64,000 nt of DNA, taken from contig NZ_SNWG01000001.1 of NCBI RefSeq assembly GCF_004362195.1, positions 310,001-374,000 of the forward strand. Direction: 5' to 3'. Positions within the stretch are counted from its first letter, which is position 1. Each line of letters starts with the position of its first letter. Made by a program: the position numbers and the translations under genes. This stretch comes from Microbacterium sp. BK668 (GTDB taxonomy: Bacteria; Actinomycetota; Actinomycetes; Actinomycetales; Microbacteriaceae). Below are positions 32,895 to 41,955 of this stretch, piece by piece. The notes below the pieces were generated by a model. The model ran no database searches, was not told the DNA's origin, and saw only the letters and a program-made list of their open reading frames with translations.

Positions 32895-33554
32895 ATGATT
32901 GTTCGTGCATCAGCTGTGTGCGCCGCGGCTGCGCTGTGCATCGGCCTATCGGCGTGTTCCGTCGCACCGGAGTCCGCCGAGGGCGCGCCATCGCGCCCGT
33001 CCGCGTCGGCGTCGGCATCCCCCCGATCAGCCCCCCCGACCGATTCCGCTCCGACCCCTTCCGCATCCGCGCCCTCCCCTCCGTCCGGCGCGGATGCGGA
33101 CCAGCCGGTTCCGAAGGCCGGTCGGGGAAGCGACGCGGCTCCCCCGACCCAGTCGGCGAAGCCCGTCACCCCCGCCGAGCCCGTCGCCTACCCCGACGGT
33201 GTCACGGTGCGCATCGCCGAGGTCTCGTACGCGGAGGAGACGGCGACCGGCCCGGGAAGCTTCCCCGGGAGAGCCTTCGCCCGGCTGAGCCTTCAGCTGA
33301 CCAACGGCTCGCCCGAGCCGATCGATCTCGGAACGTCCGTCCTGACGGTGCTCGACAAGGACGGCCAGCCGGTCGCACCCGTGTACGCCGAAGAGGCGGA
33401 GGTGCGCGACTTCTCGGGCACGCTCCGGCCCGGCAGCACCGCGACGGCCGTCTACGCGTTCGCGATCCCCGAGGAATCCCGATCCGCCATCACGCTGGTC
33501 GTCGACTTCGATGCGGCGCACACGTCCGCCGTCTTCCGCGGAGGCCTGAGCTGA
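32895..33554 (+). CDS. Small lipoprotein, paralogue of the protein at 46481
   Basis: Secreted, lipid-anchored protein of 219 residues. The signal peptide MIVRASAVCAAAALCIGLSA ends in lipobox LSAC. A 90-residue Ser/Pro/Ala-rich spacer leads to a C-terminal beta-rich domain (VTVRIAEVSYAEETATGPGS, ARLSLQLTNGSPEPIDLGTS, LRPGSTATAVYAFAIPEESR, ITLVVDFDAAHTSAVFRGGL). That domain resembles DUF4352-like immunoglobulin folds and aligns along its length with the C-terminus of the membrane-anchored protein encoded at 46481-47143. It lies just upstream of a giant propeller/LamG/PKD gene, exactly as its paralogue does. The two products may interact at the surface. Confidence 0.75.
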   Translation: MIVRASAVCAAAALCIGLSACSVAPESAEGAPSRPSASASASPRSAPPTDSAPTPSASAPSPPSGADADQPVPKAGRGSDAAPPTQSAKPVTPAEPVAYPDGVTVRIAEVSYAEETATGPGSFPGRAFARLSLQLTNGSPEPIDLGTSVLTVLDKDGQPVAPVYAEEAEVRDFSGTLRPGSTATAVYAFAIPEESRSAITLVVDFDAAHTSAVFRGGLS

Positions 33555-33612
33555 CATGATCCCCGCACCTTCGCACCGCCCGAACCACGCAGCCTCGACC
33601 GGAGGACTCCGC

Positions 33613-36600
33613 ATGCACAGCACCATCTTCGACCGGACGGGTGAGTCTGCACGGCGCATCACCGCCGTCATCGTCGCCCTCGCCATGGTCGTCGCGACAC
33701 TGGCCCTGGTCGTCGTGCCCTCGACGCGCGCCGCCGCGGCCGATCCCCCGCCGCTTCCCGACACCGTGACGACCGACGTCCTTCCGACCTGGCAGATCAA
33801 CGGCGTGGTGTGGAGTCAGGCCGTCGTCGGCAACAACGTCTACGTCACCGGCAGCTTCACCAAGGCCCGTCCGCCGGGGGTCGCTGCCGGCGGTGCCGGC
33901 GAGATCGACGCGAAGAACGTCTTCGCCTTCGACATCACGACCGGCAACCCGCTTCCCAACTTCTCGCACTCCTTCGACGCGCAGGGGCTCATCGTCCGCG
34001 CGACGCCCGATGGCAAGACGGTCTACTTCGGCGGCGACTTCACCCTGGCCGACGGGCAGGCACGCTCGCACGTCGCCGCCTTCGATGTCGCCACCGGCGC
34101 GCTCCTGCCCTGGGCGCCGCGCACCGACGGCCAGGTGCGCGGCTTCGCGTTCGCCGGGAACACGGTGTACATCGGGGGCAACTTCCGCTCGAGCGGCGGG
34201 CAGGCCCGCACCGAGCTCGCCGCCTGGAACACCACGACGGGAACCCTGACCTCGTGGGCCCCCTCGGCCGCAGGAGACGGGTTCGTGTGGGACATGGTCA
34301 CGAGCCCCGACCGGTCCCGGGTGATCATCGCGGGATCGTTCACGCTGCTCAACGGCCAGACCGCGTACGGCATGGGATCCCTGGATGCCTCGACCGGCGA
34401 TGCGATGCCGTGGGCCGTCACCGACACGATCAAGACGGCGGGCCTCAACGGTGCGATCTCCAGCCTCAGCACCGACGGAACGCAGGTGTTCGGGACCGGC
34501 TACGCCTTCGGCGCCGGAGCCTCCTTCGAAGGGACCTTCGCCGCCGACCCCTACACGGGCAAGATCAACTGGATCAACGACTGCCTCGGCGACACCTACT
34601 CGAGCTTCCCGCAGGGGCAGGTGCTGTACTCGGTGGGGCACCGCCACGACTGCACGGTCGTCGGAGGCTTCCCCGACACCAGCCCGCGCTCGCGCTGGAT
34701 GAAGGCGAGCGCCGAACCCACGTTCCCGGTCGGCACCATCACGAAGAAGGACGCCTACGGGTGGGACTTCACGGGCCACCCCTACGCGGGGCTCCTGCAC
34801 TGGTACCCCGATCTCGAGTTCGGCACCTACACCTCGGCCCGGCAGGCCGCCTGGTCGGTCACGGGCAACGCCGACTACATCGTGCTCGGCGGCGAGTTCC
34901 CCAAGGTCAACACCACGAACCAGCAGGGCCTGGTGCGCTTCGCGCGTCGGCCCATCTTGCCGCACGCGGTGGCGCCGCTGAACAACACGGCCTTCACACC
35001 GGCACCGTACTCCAACGAGGCAGGGACTGTGCGGGTGCCCTTCGGCAGCGTGTGGGACCGCGACAACACGACGATCACGTATGACGTGTTCCGCAGTCCC
35101 GCGACGAAGATCGCCACCTTCACCCGCACCGACAGCGAGTTCTGGAAGCTGCCGAGCCTGAGCGTCACCGACACCGGCCAGACCCCGGGCGCACAGGTGC
35201 GCTACCAGGTGCGGGCCAAGGATGCCGACGGCAACGTGCAGTGGAGCGCGTGGTCGCCGTACATCACGGTGTCGGATGCCGCGGCATCCACCTACCGGTC
35301 GGCGGTCCGCAGCAGCGCGCCGACGCACTACTGGCGACTGGGCGAGACGACCGGGACCCGCCTCTACGACGACGTCGGCGATGCTCCCGGGACCCTGCTG
35401 AGCCTGACGCTCGCCTCCGCGGGCGCGCTCACCAACGACGCGGACGGGGCGGTCACCTCGGCCGGAGGCAGCAACCCCCGCATGACCACGACCGACGCGG
35501 AGACCGCCGGGACGACGGCATCCGTCGAGGCCTGGGTCAAGACGACGAGCACGCGCGGCGGGCGCATCGTCGGGTACGGCAACTCGTCGACCGGGACGTC
35601 CACGTCCGCCCTCACCGACCGCGTGCTCTATCTCGATTCGTCCGGGCGCGCCAACTTCGCGATCAACGACGGGGCGTACCGCACCGTCTTCAGCAGAGGG
35701 AGCATCAACGACGGCCAGTGGCACCACCTCGTCGGCACCGTCGGCAGCGGCGGGATGGAGCTCTACGTCGACGGGATCCGAGTCGGACGCGACCAGAGTG
35801 CGACGACGCCCAAGACGTACGAGGGCTACTGGCGCATCGGCGCGGACCAGACGACGGGGTTCGCCAACCGGCCGAGCGACGCAGCGCTGGCGGGCAGCAT
35901 CGACGACGTCGCGGTATACAGCAAGGCGCTGAGCAAGAGCGACATCCAGGCGCACTACCTCGCGAGCGGTCGTTCGGGCGCGTGGGGCGCCGCCCCCTCG
36001 GACGCCTACGGCACCGAGGTGTCGGCGGACGCGCCCGACCTGTACTGGCGTCTCAACGAGACCGCGGCAGGGCCGGTCGGCGACTTCGCCGCCGGCGGCA
36101 CGACGGGCAACCAGACCGGCACGGTGACCCGGAGCCAGCCGGGCGCGATCACCGGCGACACCTCGACCAGCTTCAACGGACTGCTTTCGGGTCTCGTGGT
36201 CGCCCAGGAGGCCACCAACGCCCCACGGGCGTTCACGGCGGAGGTCTGGTTCAAGTCGACGAGCACGACGGGCGGAAAGCTCGTCGGCTTCGGCAATGCG
36301 GCGAGCGGCCTGAGCTCGAGCTACGACCGGCACATCGTGATGCAGAGCAACGGCCGTCTCAGCTTCGGGGTGAACAACGGCTCGCAGGTGAGCCTCGTGA
36401 GCCCGGCCGCCTACAACGACGGCCTGTGGCACTACGCGGTCGCCTCCCAAGGGCCGGACGGCATGAAGCTGTGGGTCGACACCAAGCTCGTCGCGAGCAA
36501 CGGCGTGGCGACGGCGCAGAACTACCGCGGCCACTGGCGGATCGGCGGGGACCGCACCTTCGGCAGCACGTCGAGCAACTACATCACCGGCACGCTCGAC

Positions 36601-38337
36601 GAGGTGGCGGTGTACCCGGCGGTGCTCAGTGAGCAGCGCATCCGCGCGCACTACGCCGCGGCGGGCCGCACCCCGGCCGAACGCGCTCCGGTCGCCTCGT
36701 TCACCGCGACGTCGAACGAGCTCGCGGTGAGCGTGGATGCCTCGGCCTCGTCCGATGCGGACGGCAACATCACCGGGTACGACTGGACGTTCGGCGACGG
36801 ATCGACGGCGACCGGCGTGACCTCCTCGCACACCTACGCGCAGGCGGGAACGTACACGATCACCCTGAAGGTGACCGACGCGACGTCGCTGGTCAGCACG
36901 ACGACGAAGGTCGTCACCGTCGCCCCGAACAAGGCGCCGACGGCCGCCTTCACGTCGACGGTGACGAACCTCAGCGTCGCGTTCGACGCGAGCGGGTCGA
37001 CCGACACCGACGGCACGATCGCGAGCTACGCGTGGGACTTCGGGGACGGCCAGACCGGGGCCGGGGCCACGGCGACGCACGCGTACGCCGGCGCGGGGAC
37101 GTATGCGGTGAAGCTGACGGTGACGGACGACCGCGGCGCCGTCGGGACGATCACGAAGAGCGTCACGACGACACTGGCGCCGAACACCCCGCCGGTGGCC
37201 GCCTTCACCTCCACGACGGACCTGCTCACCGCGTCGTTCGACGGCACGGGGTCCACCGACGGTGACGGCACGGTGACGAGCTGGGCGTGGAACTTCGGCG
37301 ACGGGAGCAGCGGGACGGGCAGCACCGCGCAGCACGCCTACGCCACCGCCGGGGTCTACACCGTGACGCTCACCGTGACGGATGATCGAGGGGCGACATC
37401 GACCGTCTCCCGCGACGTGACCGTCGTCGCCAACCAGGCGCCCACCGCGTCGTTCACCGCCGCGGTGACCGACCTGACGGCGACGGTGGACGGGACCGGG
37501 TCGACGGATGCCGACGGCGCGGTGTCGACGTGGGCGTGGGACTTCGGCGACGGATCAGGCGGGTCCGGCAGCACGAGCTCCCACCTCTATGCGGCGCCCG
37601 GGACCTACACCGTCGCGCTCACGGTCACCGACAACCGGGGGGCGACGAACTCGACGTCGAAGCAGGTCACCGTGACCGCGCCCCTCGTCTGGGCCAAGGA
37701 CTCGTTCGAACGGACGGCGACCAATGGCTGGGGCAGCTCCGAGACGGGCGGCGTGTGGTCCATGAACCCCGGCACGGCGACAGCCCTGAGCAAGTTCTCG
37801 GTCGCCGACGGCGTGGGGAAGGTGAGCCTGTCCGCGGGCAACAGCTACACGGCGTCGCTGCCTGGAGCGACCCCCTCGACGAACACCGAGGAGCGCTTCA
37901 CGGTGGGGATCAACCAGCCGTCTACGGGGGGCGGGTACTACTTCTCGGCGATCGGCCGGCAGATCGACAACGCGAACGACTACCGAGCCAAGTTCCGGGT
38001 CGCATCGACCGGGGCGGTGGCGCTCTGGCTGACCCGCACGGTGGGCGGCGCGGAGACGGTGCTCACGAGCATCACGATCCCCGGCCTGTCGGTCACCGGT
38101 CCCGACACGTTGAGCGTCCGCGTGCAGGTCACCGGCGTCAACGCGACGACGCTGAAGGCGAAGATCTGGCGTGCGGGAACCGCGGAGCCCACGGCGTGGG
38201 CTCTGACGGCGACGGACAGCACCGCCGTGCTGCAGGCGCCAGGATACGTCGGCATCAACAGCTACTTGTCGGCCAGCGCCACGGCGGTGCCGATCGTGTA
38301 CAGCTACGACGGATTCTTCGCGGGACCGGCGCAGTGA
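33613..38337 (+). CDS. Giant secreted propeller-LamG-PKD protein 1
   Basis: Exported surface protein of 1574 residues. The signal peptide ends near STRAAAAD. Domains in order: beta-propeller (about residues 45-440, with repeats such as GKTVYFGGDFTLADGQARSH), a fibronectin-like segment (to about 560), two LamG/concanavalin-like domains (about 560-790 and 800-1015; ending DEVAVYPAVLSEQRIRAHYA), four PKD domains (about 1020-1355, each with a DFGDG or WNFGDG core) and a C-terminal domain of about 215 residues shared with other proteins here. No sortase motif is present. ATG 33613 is chosen for its GGAGGA site. It is a paralogue of the protein at 41952. Likely binds polysaccharide or forms a surface structure; no catalytic motif is recognised. 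Confidence 0.9.
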   Translation: MHSTIFDRTGESARRITAVIVALAMVVATLALVVVPSTRAAAADPPPLPDTVTTDVLPTWQINGVVWSQAVVGNNVYVTGSFTKARPPGVAAGGAGEIDAKNVFAFDITTGNPLPNFSHSFDAQGLIVRATPDGKTVYFGGDFTLADGQARSHVAAFDVATGALLPWAPRTDGQVRGFAFAGNTVYIGGNFRSSGGQARTELAAWNTTTGTLTSWAPSAAGDGFVWDMVTSPDRSRVIIAGSFTLLNGQTAYGMGSLDASTGDAMPWAVTDTIKTAGLNGAISSLSTDGTQVFGTGYAFGAGASFEGTFAADPYTGKINWINDCLGDTYSSFPQGQVLYSVGHRHDCTVVGGFPDTSPRSRWMKASAEPTFPVGTITKKDAYGWDFTGHPYAGLLHWYPDLEFGTYTSARQAAWSVTGNADYIVLGGEFPKVNTTNQQGLVRFARRPILPHAVAPLNNTAFTPAPYSNEAGTVRVPFGSVWDRDNTTITYDVFRSPATKIATFTRTDSEFWKLPSLSVTDTGQTPGAQVRYQVRAKDADGNVQWSAWSPYITVSDAAASTYRSAVRSSAPTHYWRLGETTGTRLYDDVGDAPGTLLSLTLASAGALTNDADGAVTSAGGSNPRMTTTDAETAGTTASVEAWVKTTSTRGGRIVGYGNSSTGTSTSALTDRVLYLDSSGRANFAINDGAYRTVFSRGSINDGQWHHLVGTVGSGGMELYVDGIRVGRDQSATTPKTYEGYWRIGADQTTGFANRPSDAALAGSIDDVAVYSKALSKSDIQAHYLASGRSGAWGAAPSDAYGTEVSADAPDLYWRLNETAAGPVGDFAAGGTTGNQTGTVTRSQPGAITGDTSTSFNGLLSGLVVAQEATNAPRAFTAEVWFKSTSTTGGKLVGFGNAASGLSSSYDRHIVMQSNGRLSFGVNNGSQVSLVSPAAYNDGLWHYAVASQGPDGMKLWVDTKLVASNGVATAQNYRGHWRIGGDRTFGSTSSNYITGTLDEVAVYPAVLSEQRIRAHYAAAGRTPAERAPVASFTATSNELAVSVDASASSDADGNITGYDWTFGDGSTATGVTSSHTYAQAGTYTITLKVTDATSLVSTTTKVVTVAPNKAPTAAFTSTVTNLSVAFDASGSTDTDGTIASYAWDFGDGQTGAGATATHAYAGAGTYAVKLTVTDDRGAVGTITKSVTTTLAPNTPPVAAFTSTTDLLTASFDGTGSTDGDGTVTSWAWNFGDGSSGTGSTAQHAYATAGVYTVTLTVTDDRGATSTVSRDVTVVANQAPTASFTAAVTDLTATVDGTGSTDADGAVSTWAWDFGDGSGGSGSTSSHLYAAPGTYTVALTVTDNRGATNSTSKQVTVTAPLVWAKDSFERTATNGWGSSETGGVWSMNPGTATALSKFSVADGVGKVSLSAGNSYTASLPGATPSTNTEERFTVGINQPSTGGGYYFSAIGRQIDNANDYRAKFRVASTGAVALWLTRTVGGAETVLTSITIPGLSVTGPDTLSVRVQVTGVNATTLKAKIWRAGTAEPTAWALTATDSTAVLQAPGYVGINSYLSASATAVPIVYSYDGFFAGPAQ

Positions 38338-38357
38338 CGCGATAGTCCAGCGGCTCG

Positions 38358-38390
38358 GATGGGCTCGCCACCGGAGGGCGGGCCCATCCT
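38358..38390 (+). terminator. Hairpin after giant gene 1
   Basis: Arms GGATGGGC and GCCCATCC lie 20 bases after the giant gene stop, in position to end its transcript. Confidence 0.5.
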
Positions 38391-38410
38391 CCGCCGCGGG
38401 TCCCGCGCGC

Positions 38411-38460
38411 GACAGCGCCCGGGAGGCGGGCCGAGGATCGGCCGCGTCCCGGGCGCTGTC
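38411..38460. terminator. Strong hairpin between convergent giant and beta-helix genes
   Basis: Perfect 14-base arms GACAGCGCCCGGGA and TCCCGGGCGCTGTC, 22-base loop, just beyond the stop of the minus-strand beta-helix gene. A strong GC stem without a T-run, as usual in this group of bacteria. Confidence 0.65.
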
Positions 38461-38479
38461 CCGTGGAAACGCGATGGGC

Positions 38480-41053
38480 TTACGGGAAGCGCGCACCGAT
38501 CGTCGGGGTGCTGCTGCCGAGGTATCCGACGACAGCCGACGGGGGGGTCAGGGCGACGGCGGAGGACTGCGCGGCGATGTCCGGGAGCAGCCGGCCCGCG
38601 GCATCCGTCACCGTGCGGCCCTCGACGGCGATCGAGCGCGCGTCCTGACCCGTCGTCGAGCGGTACTCGGCGAACGTGTAGAAGACGTACGGGTTCACGT
38701 TCGCGGCGCCGCGCGACCAGACGACGAACCACGACGGCCGGTTCGCGGCGTCCCGCTGCACGACGTTGCCGTTCAGGCGGATGTTGAGGTCGCTCGCGGC
38801 GTACTTGTGCGAGTAGTCCTCAACACAGATCGTGCAGTTGCCGGTGCTCTGGGCGATGACGTTGTTTCCGACCGAGATGTCGCGGATCACCCAGGGCATG
38901 GTCGGGTCGGGGAAGGGGTAGCGCGGGTCGTGGCCCGGGACCGATGCGTCGTTCGCGCTGCGCTCGTCCTGGACGATGTTGAGCACGCGGTTCCCGCCGA
39001 CGATCGTGTTGTTCCAGAGATTCACACCGCCGGTGTTGTTGATCTTCACGGCGTGGTCGACGTTGTTCAGCAGCAGGTTGTTGACGAAGTCGACCTTCTG
39101 CGAGATCTCGAGGAACACACCGTTCCCCTTGTTCTCGACGAAGTCCGATCCGGAGATCCGCGTGTCGTACACCGACTGGTCGGTCCACACCCCGGGGCCG
39201 TCGTTGCGGAGGAACGCGGACGAGGTGATCGTGAAGCCACGCGACTTGGCGATCTTCACCCCGCCCGAGACGGGCGCGTGGTTGAAGTGCTCGCTGTTGT
39301 TCTCGACGGCGAGAAGACCGTCGATCGAGAGGCGGTCGGCGAAGTTCGCGCCGAGTCCCATGAGGCCGTTGCGGGCGAGGGTGACGTCGCGCACCGTTGC
39401 GTCCGCGGCGCCGACGAAGAGGCCGGTCGTGGCGGTGTCGTGGATCTCGACGTTCTCGAGGGTGTTCCGCGGCGCCTCGACCGTGACCGCGCCCATCATC
39501 CAGACGGACGTGGCGTAGCCGCGGATGCCGATCCCTCGCACGGTCGTTCCCTCGCCGCGCAGCGAGAGGGCCTTCGTGAGGGTGCTCGCGCGGACCTCGT
39601 GGCCGGCCGGGTTGGTGCCGAGGTAGAGACGGTCGCCGGCGGTGTCGGTGAAGAAGGTGCCGGGCGCGAGCTGCGAGAGCGACGAGACCTCGCGCTGCTG
39701 GACGCCGTCGATGAAGACCTGCTCGGGGTTGGCCGCCATGGGATACGCGGCGTTCAGCCACTGCCACCCCGGAGCGGTGCCGTCGGCCTGGCCCTTGGTG
39801 AAGGAGGGCGACGCGTCGAAGTCGTAGGTCCAGCCGGAGCTGTAGAACGCGGCGCCTGACGGCGTCCAGTTCGTCAGCCGCTCCGTCCCGTCGAGCCAGA
39901 CGGCCTCGCCCGGGTAGGACTGGATCGTGACGGCCTTGCCCGCCGGAACGGTGGCGCTCTGGTGGTACGTGCCGCCCCGCAGGACGATCACCGCACCGCT
40001 CGCGGACCGGTCGATCGCCGTCTGGATGGAGGCGTAGGGCGCGGTCACCGTGCCGGTGCCGCCGGCCGGGGCGGACGCGTCCACGTACACGGCTGCCGCG
40101 GGGACGGCGTAGCGCGTCGAGCCGACCGCCGCGGCACCGGTGTCGCCGCGCGCTCCGCTCTCGTTCCAGGTCGTCGACACCGGGACGGTGGGCGCCGTCG
40201 GGGGTGCAGGCTCGGTCGGAGCCGGCGTCGGGGTCGGGGTCGGCGTCGGAGTCGGAGTGGGCGTCGGAGTCGGAGTGGGCGTCGGCGCGGGGGCGGGAAC
40301 CGCGGCATCCGACGACGTCTTCGCGATGGTCAGGTCGTCGAAGCGCACAGCCTGTCCCGGGCTGCTCGACGAGACGTAGACGCCCACGCCGACGCCGCCG
40401 GCACCGACGAGGCGGTTGGCGGCGGTGTCCGTGACCGAGAGATCCCAGGTGGTGCGGGTCGAGCCGACCGGGGAGACACGGGCGTCGATCGACGCCTGGT
40501 CGCCCGAGATGCGGGTCTCCAGGCGCAAGGGCGTGCCGGCTGCCGCCGTGAAGTTCGGCACGTAGAGCCGACCGAGCGACGTCTGCTGCGAGCCGTTGAG
40601 ACGCAGCGCCTCGATGAGGACGCGGCCCTGGGGGTCGACGCGCGCCTGCACGTGGTACCGGCCGGCGTCGGTGAGGCGGGACTGAAGGCTGAGGTAGACG
40701 CCGCCGCCCGACCGGGGGAGCTGATCGAGCGTGAACTCGACGGACGACGTCCCATCCGCAAGCGACACGGCGGCCGGACGGGCTGCGACCGAGGTTCCCG
40801 GCCGCTCGACGACGGCGAGCGCCGAGCCGCCGTCCACGGAGAACGCGGAGGGGTCGGAGACGGTGTAGGAGCCGCCGCTCGTGGAGGTGCCGAGACCCGA
40901 CGAGACGGTCCGGGTCATGTCATCGGAGAAGACGGCGGTGGAGGTCGACGCGCCGTCGAGGGCGGACGCCTCCTGGGCGCCGAGGACAGCGGCGCCCGGT
41001 AAGGCGAGGGCGAGCGTGAGGGCAGCAGCGAGCGAGGGCAGGGTGGAACGCAA
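38480..41053 (-). CDS. Secreted right-handed parallel beta-helix protein
   Basis: Exported protein of 857 residues. The start is TTG at 41053, because GGGGAG lies eight bases upstream and a signal peptide follows directly (LRSTLPSLAAALTLALALPG, cleavage near ASA-LDG). The first domain (about residues 36-245) is the same fold-like unit found at the C-termini of the two giants. A Thr/Pro spacer of about 45 residues follows, then a beta-helix with the typical entrance YVDASAPAGGTGTVTAPYAS and repeated N-rich rungs (ITSSAFLRNDGPGVWTDQSV, GNGVFLEISQKVDFVNNLLL). Such helices are found in pectate lyases, alginate epimerases and phage-like depolymerases. Catalytic residues cannot be assigned, so it may cleave or bind the polysaccharide made by this locus. 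Confidence 0.82.
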   Translation of the reverse strand: MRSTLPSLAAALTLALALPGAAVLGAQEASALDGASTSTAVFSDDMTRTVSSGLGTSTSGGSYTVSDPSAFSVDGGSALAVVERPGTSVAARPAAVSLADGTSSVEFTLDQLPRSGGGVYLSLQSRLTDAGRYHVQARVDPQGRVLIEALRLNGSQQTSLGRLYVPNFTAAAGTPLRLETRISGDQASIDARVSPVGSTRTTWDLSVTDTAANRLVGAGGVGVGVYVSSSSPGQAVRFDDLTIAKTSSDAAVPAPAPTPTPTPTPTPTPTPTPTPTPAPTEPAPPTAPTVPVSTTWNESGARGDTGAAAVGSTRYAVPAAAVYVDASAPAGGTGTVTAPYASIQTAIDRSASGAVIVLRGGTYHQSATVPAGKAVTIQSYPGEAVWLDGTERLTNWTPSGAAFYSSGWTYDFDASPSFTKGQADGTAPGWQWLNAAYPMAANPEQVFIDGVQQREVSSLSQLAPGTFFTDTAGDRLYLGTNPAGHEVRASTLTKALSLRGEGTTVRGIGIRGYATSVWMMGAVTVEAPRNTLENVEIHDTATTGLFVGAADATVRDVTLARNGLMGLGANFADRLSIDGLLAVENNSEHFNHAPVSGGVKIAKSRGFTITSSAFLRNDGPGVWTDQSVYDTRISGSDFVENKGNGVFLEISQKVDFVNNLLLNNVDHAVKINNTGGVNLWNNTIVGGNRVLNIVQDERSANDASVPGHDPRYPFPDPTMPWVIRDISVGNNVIAQSTGNCTICVEDYSHKYAASDLNIRLNGNVVQRDAANRPSWFVVWSRGAANVNPYVFYTFAEYRSTTGQDARSIAVEGRTVTDAAGRLLPDIAAQSSAVALTPPSAVVGYLGSSTPTIGARFP
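40221..40300 (-). repeat. Thr-Pro codon repeat in the beta-helix gene
   Basis: A degenerate run of alternating Thr and Pro codons encodes a (TP)n linker between the N-terminal domain and the beta-helix. The low-complexity DNA could vary in length between strains by slippage in six-base units. Confidence 0.8.
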
Positions 41054-41170
41054 GAGAAGATCTCCGGGGAATCGGGTATCCCGGCAGCGGGAATGAAGGC
41101 GCGCTCGGGACACACCTGGCATTACCGGGAAGCAATGTTGCAAAACGATAACAGCCGGCATGTCATAGCC

Positions 41171-41196
41171 CTGTGAGAATGAGACGATTCTCACAG
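41171..41196. terminator. Perfect hairpin after the CDP-alcohol phosphotransferase gene
   Basis: Arms CTGTGAGAAT and ATTCTCACAG with a six-base loop, 43 bases beyond the minus-strand stop at 41239 and 118 bases before the beta-helix start. It could terminate the giant-2/phosphotransferase operon or act as an operator for the beta-helix gene. Confidence 0.5.
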
Positions 41197-41238
41197 CCGC
41201 CCCTCTATCCCTCGCCTCGAATGAGTGAGCGGATTCGG

Positions 41239-41955
41239 CTAGCCGAGCGCCTTCATCCTGCGGAACCACACTGCCAGCGCGGCCGCCAGGTACGCGATGG
41301 CCGCGAGGAAGAGAAGCGTGTAGACGAGCATGAACCAGCCGGTCGCACCCCACAGCACGAACGCGAGGCACCAGACGCCGTAGTCGGTCGGGAGCCCGAG
41401 CAACGCGCGCAGGGGCGACGAGCCGCCGGCCTCCGCAGCCTGTGGCACGCCCCGCTTGCCACGCAGCAGGTCGTTGAGGATCATGCCGAAGAAGGTCACG
41501 GTGGACACGATCGCGAAGCCGAGGGGAACGAGCAGCCACCGCGCGTCGGGCAGCTCGAAGAAGCGGTAGGCACCGATGGCGACGGCGACATGGAGCGAGA
41601 CGAGCTTGGCGGAGTCGAGGATGTGGTCGAGCCACTCGCCGACCAGCGATCCGCCACCGCGCAGCCGGGCCACCTGCCCGTCAGCGCTGTCCCACGCGTA
41701 GCCGACGGCGAGGAGCAGCCAGACACCGACCCCGAGCAGCAGCGACGGCGGCACTGTCGCGAGGAGCACGATCCCCGTGAAGGTGAACGCGGCGCTGACG
41801 AGCGAGACCTGGTTCGGCGTGAGCCCGGCCGAGAACGCGGCCGCGGCGAAGAATCGCCCGACGGGCCGGTTGACGTAGACGGAGTACGCCGGCGCGCCCC
41901 GCGCGCGGCCCTTCTGGGCCGCGGCGAGGCGCTGGTACGAGGCCGTGAATGTCAG
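41239..41955 (-). CDS. CDP-alcohol phosphatidyltransferase family protein
   Basis: Membrane enzyme of 238 residues with about six helices, expected to transfer a phospho-alcohol between a CDP-activated donor and an acceptor. The full signature is visible: DSADGQVARL followed by GEWLDHILD, giving the DGxxAR...GxxxDxxxD metal and nucleotide site. No ATG, GTG or TTG exists in frame anywhere near the N-terminus. The conserved start of the family aligns with a CTG at 41955 that overlaps the TGA of the upstream giant gene (CTGA), with GGTGA just before, so a CTG start coupled to the giant gene is proposed. In this context it may decorate the polysaccharide or make a special phospholipid, using a CDP-alcohol from the cytidylyltransferase at 54709. 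Confidence 0.82.
   Translation of the reverse strand: MTFTASYQRLAAAQKGRARGAPAYSVYVNRPVGRFFAAAAFSAGLTPNQVSLVSAAFTFTGIVLLATVPPSLLLGVGVWLLLAVGYAWDSADGQVARLRGGGSLVGEWLDHILDSAKLVSLHVAVAIGAYRFFELPDARWLLVPLGFAIVSTVTFFGMILNDLLRGKRGVPQAAEAGGSSPLRALLGLPTDYGVWCLAFVLWGATGWFMLVYTLLFLAAIAYLAAALAVWFRRMKALG

Noticed and set aside
33490..37335. Minus-strand open frame of about 1280 codons opposite giant gene 1
   Set aside because: High GC gives long antisense open frames. This one is rich in Arg, Gly and Val, has no domain, and mirrors the PKD/LamG gene, whose domains and signal peptide are clear.
40221..40300. Short-period repeats that could suggest a CRISPR-like or regulatory array
   Set aside because: They are in frame and encode a Thr-Pro linker typical of secreted actinobacterial enzymes; there are no spacers or cas genes.
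41056..41635. Upstream in-frame extension of the beta-helix protein into the phosphotransferase gene
   Set aside because: The extension has Arg-rich content and overlaps a well-defined membrane-protein gene; the TTG at 41053 is followed directly by a signal peptide.
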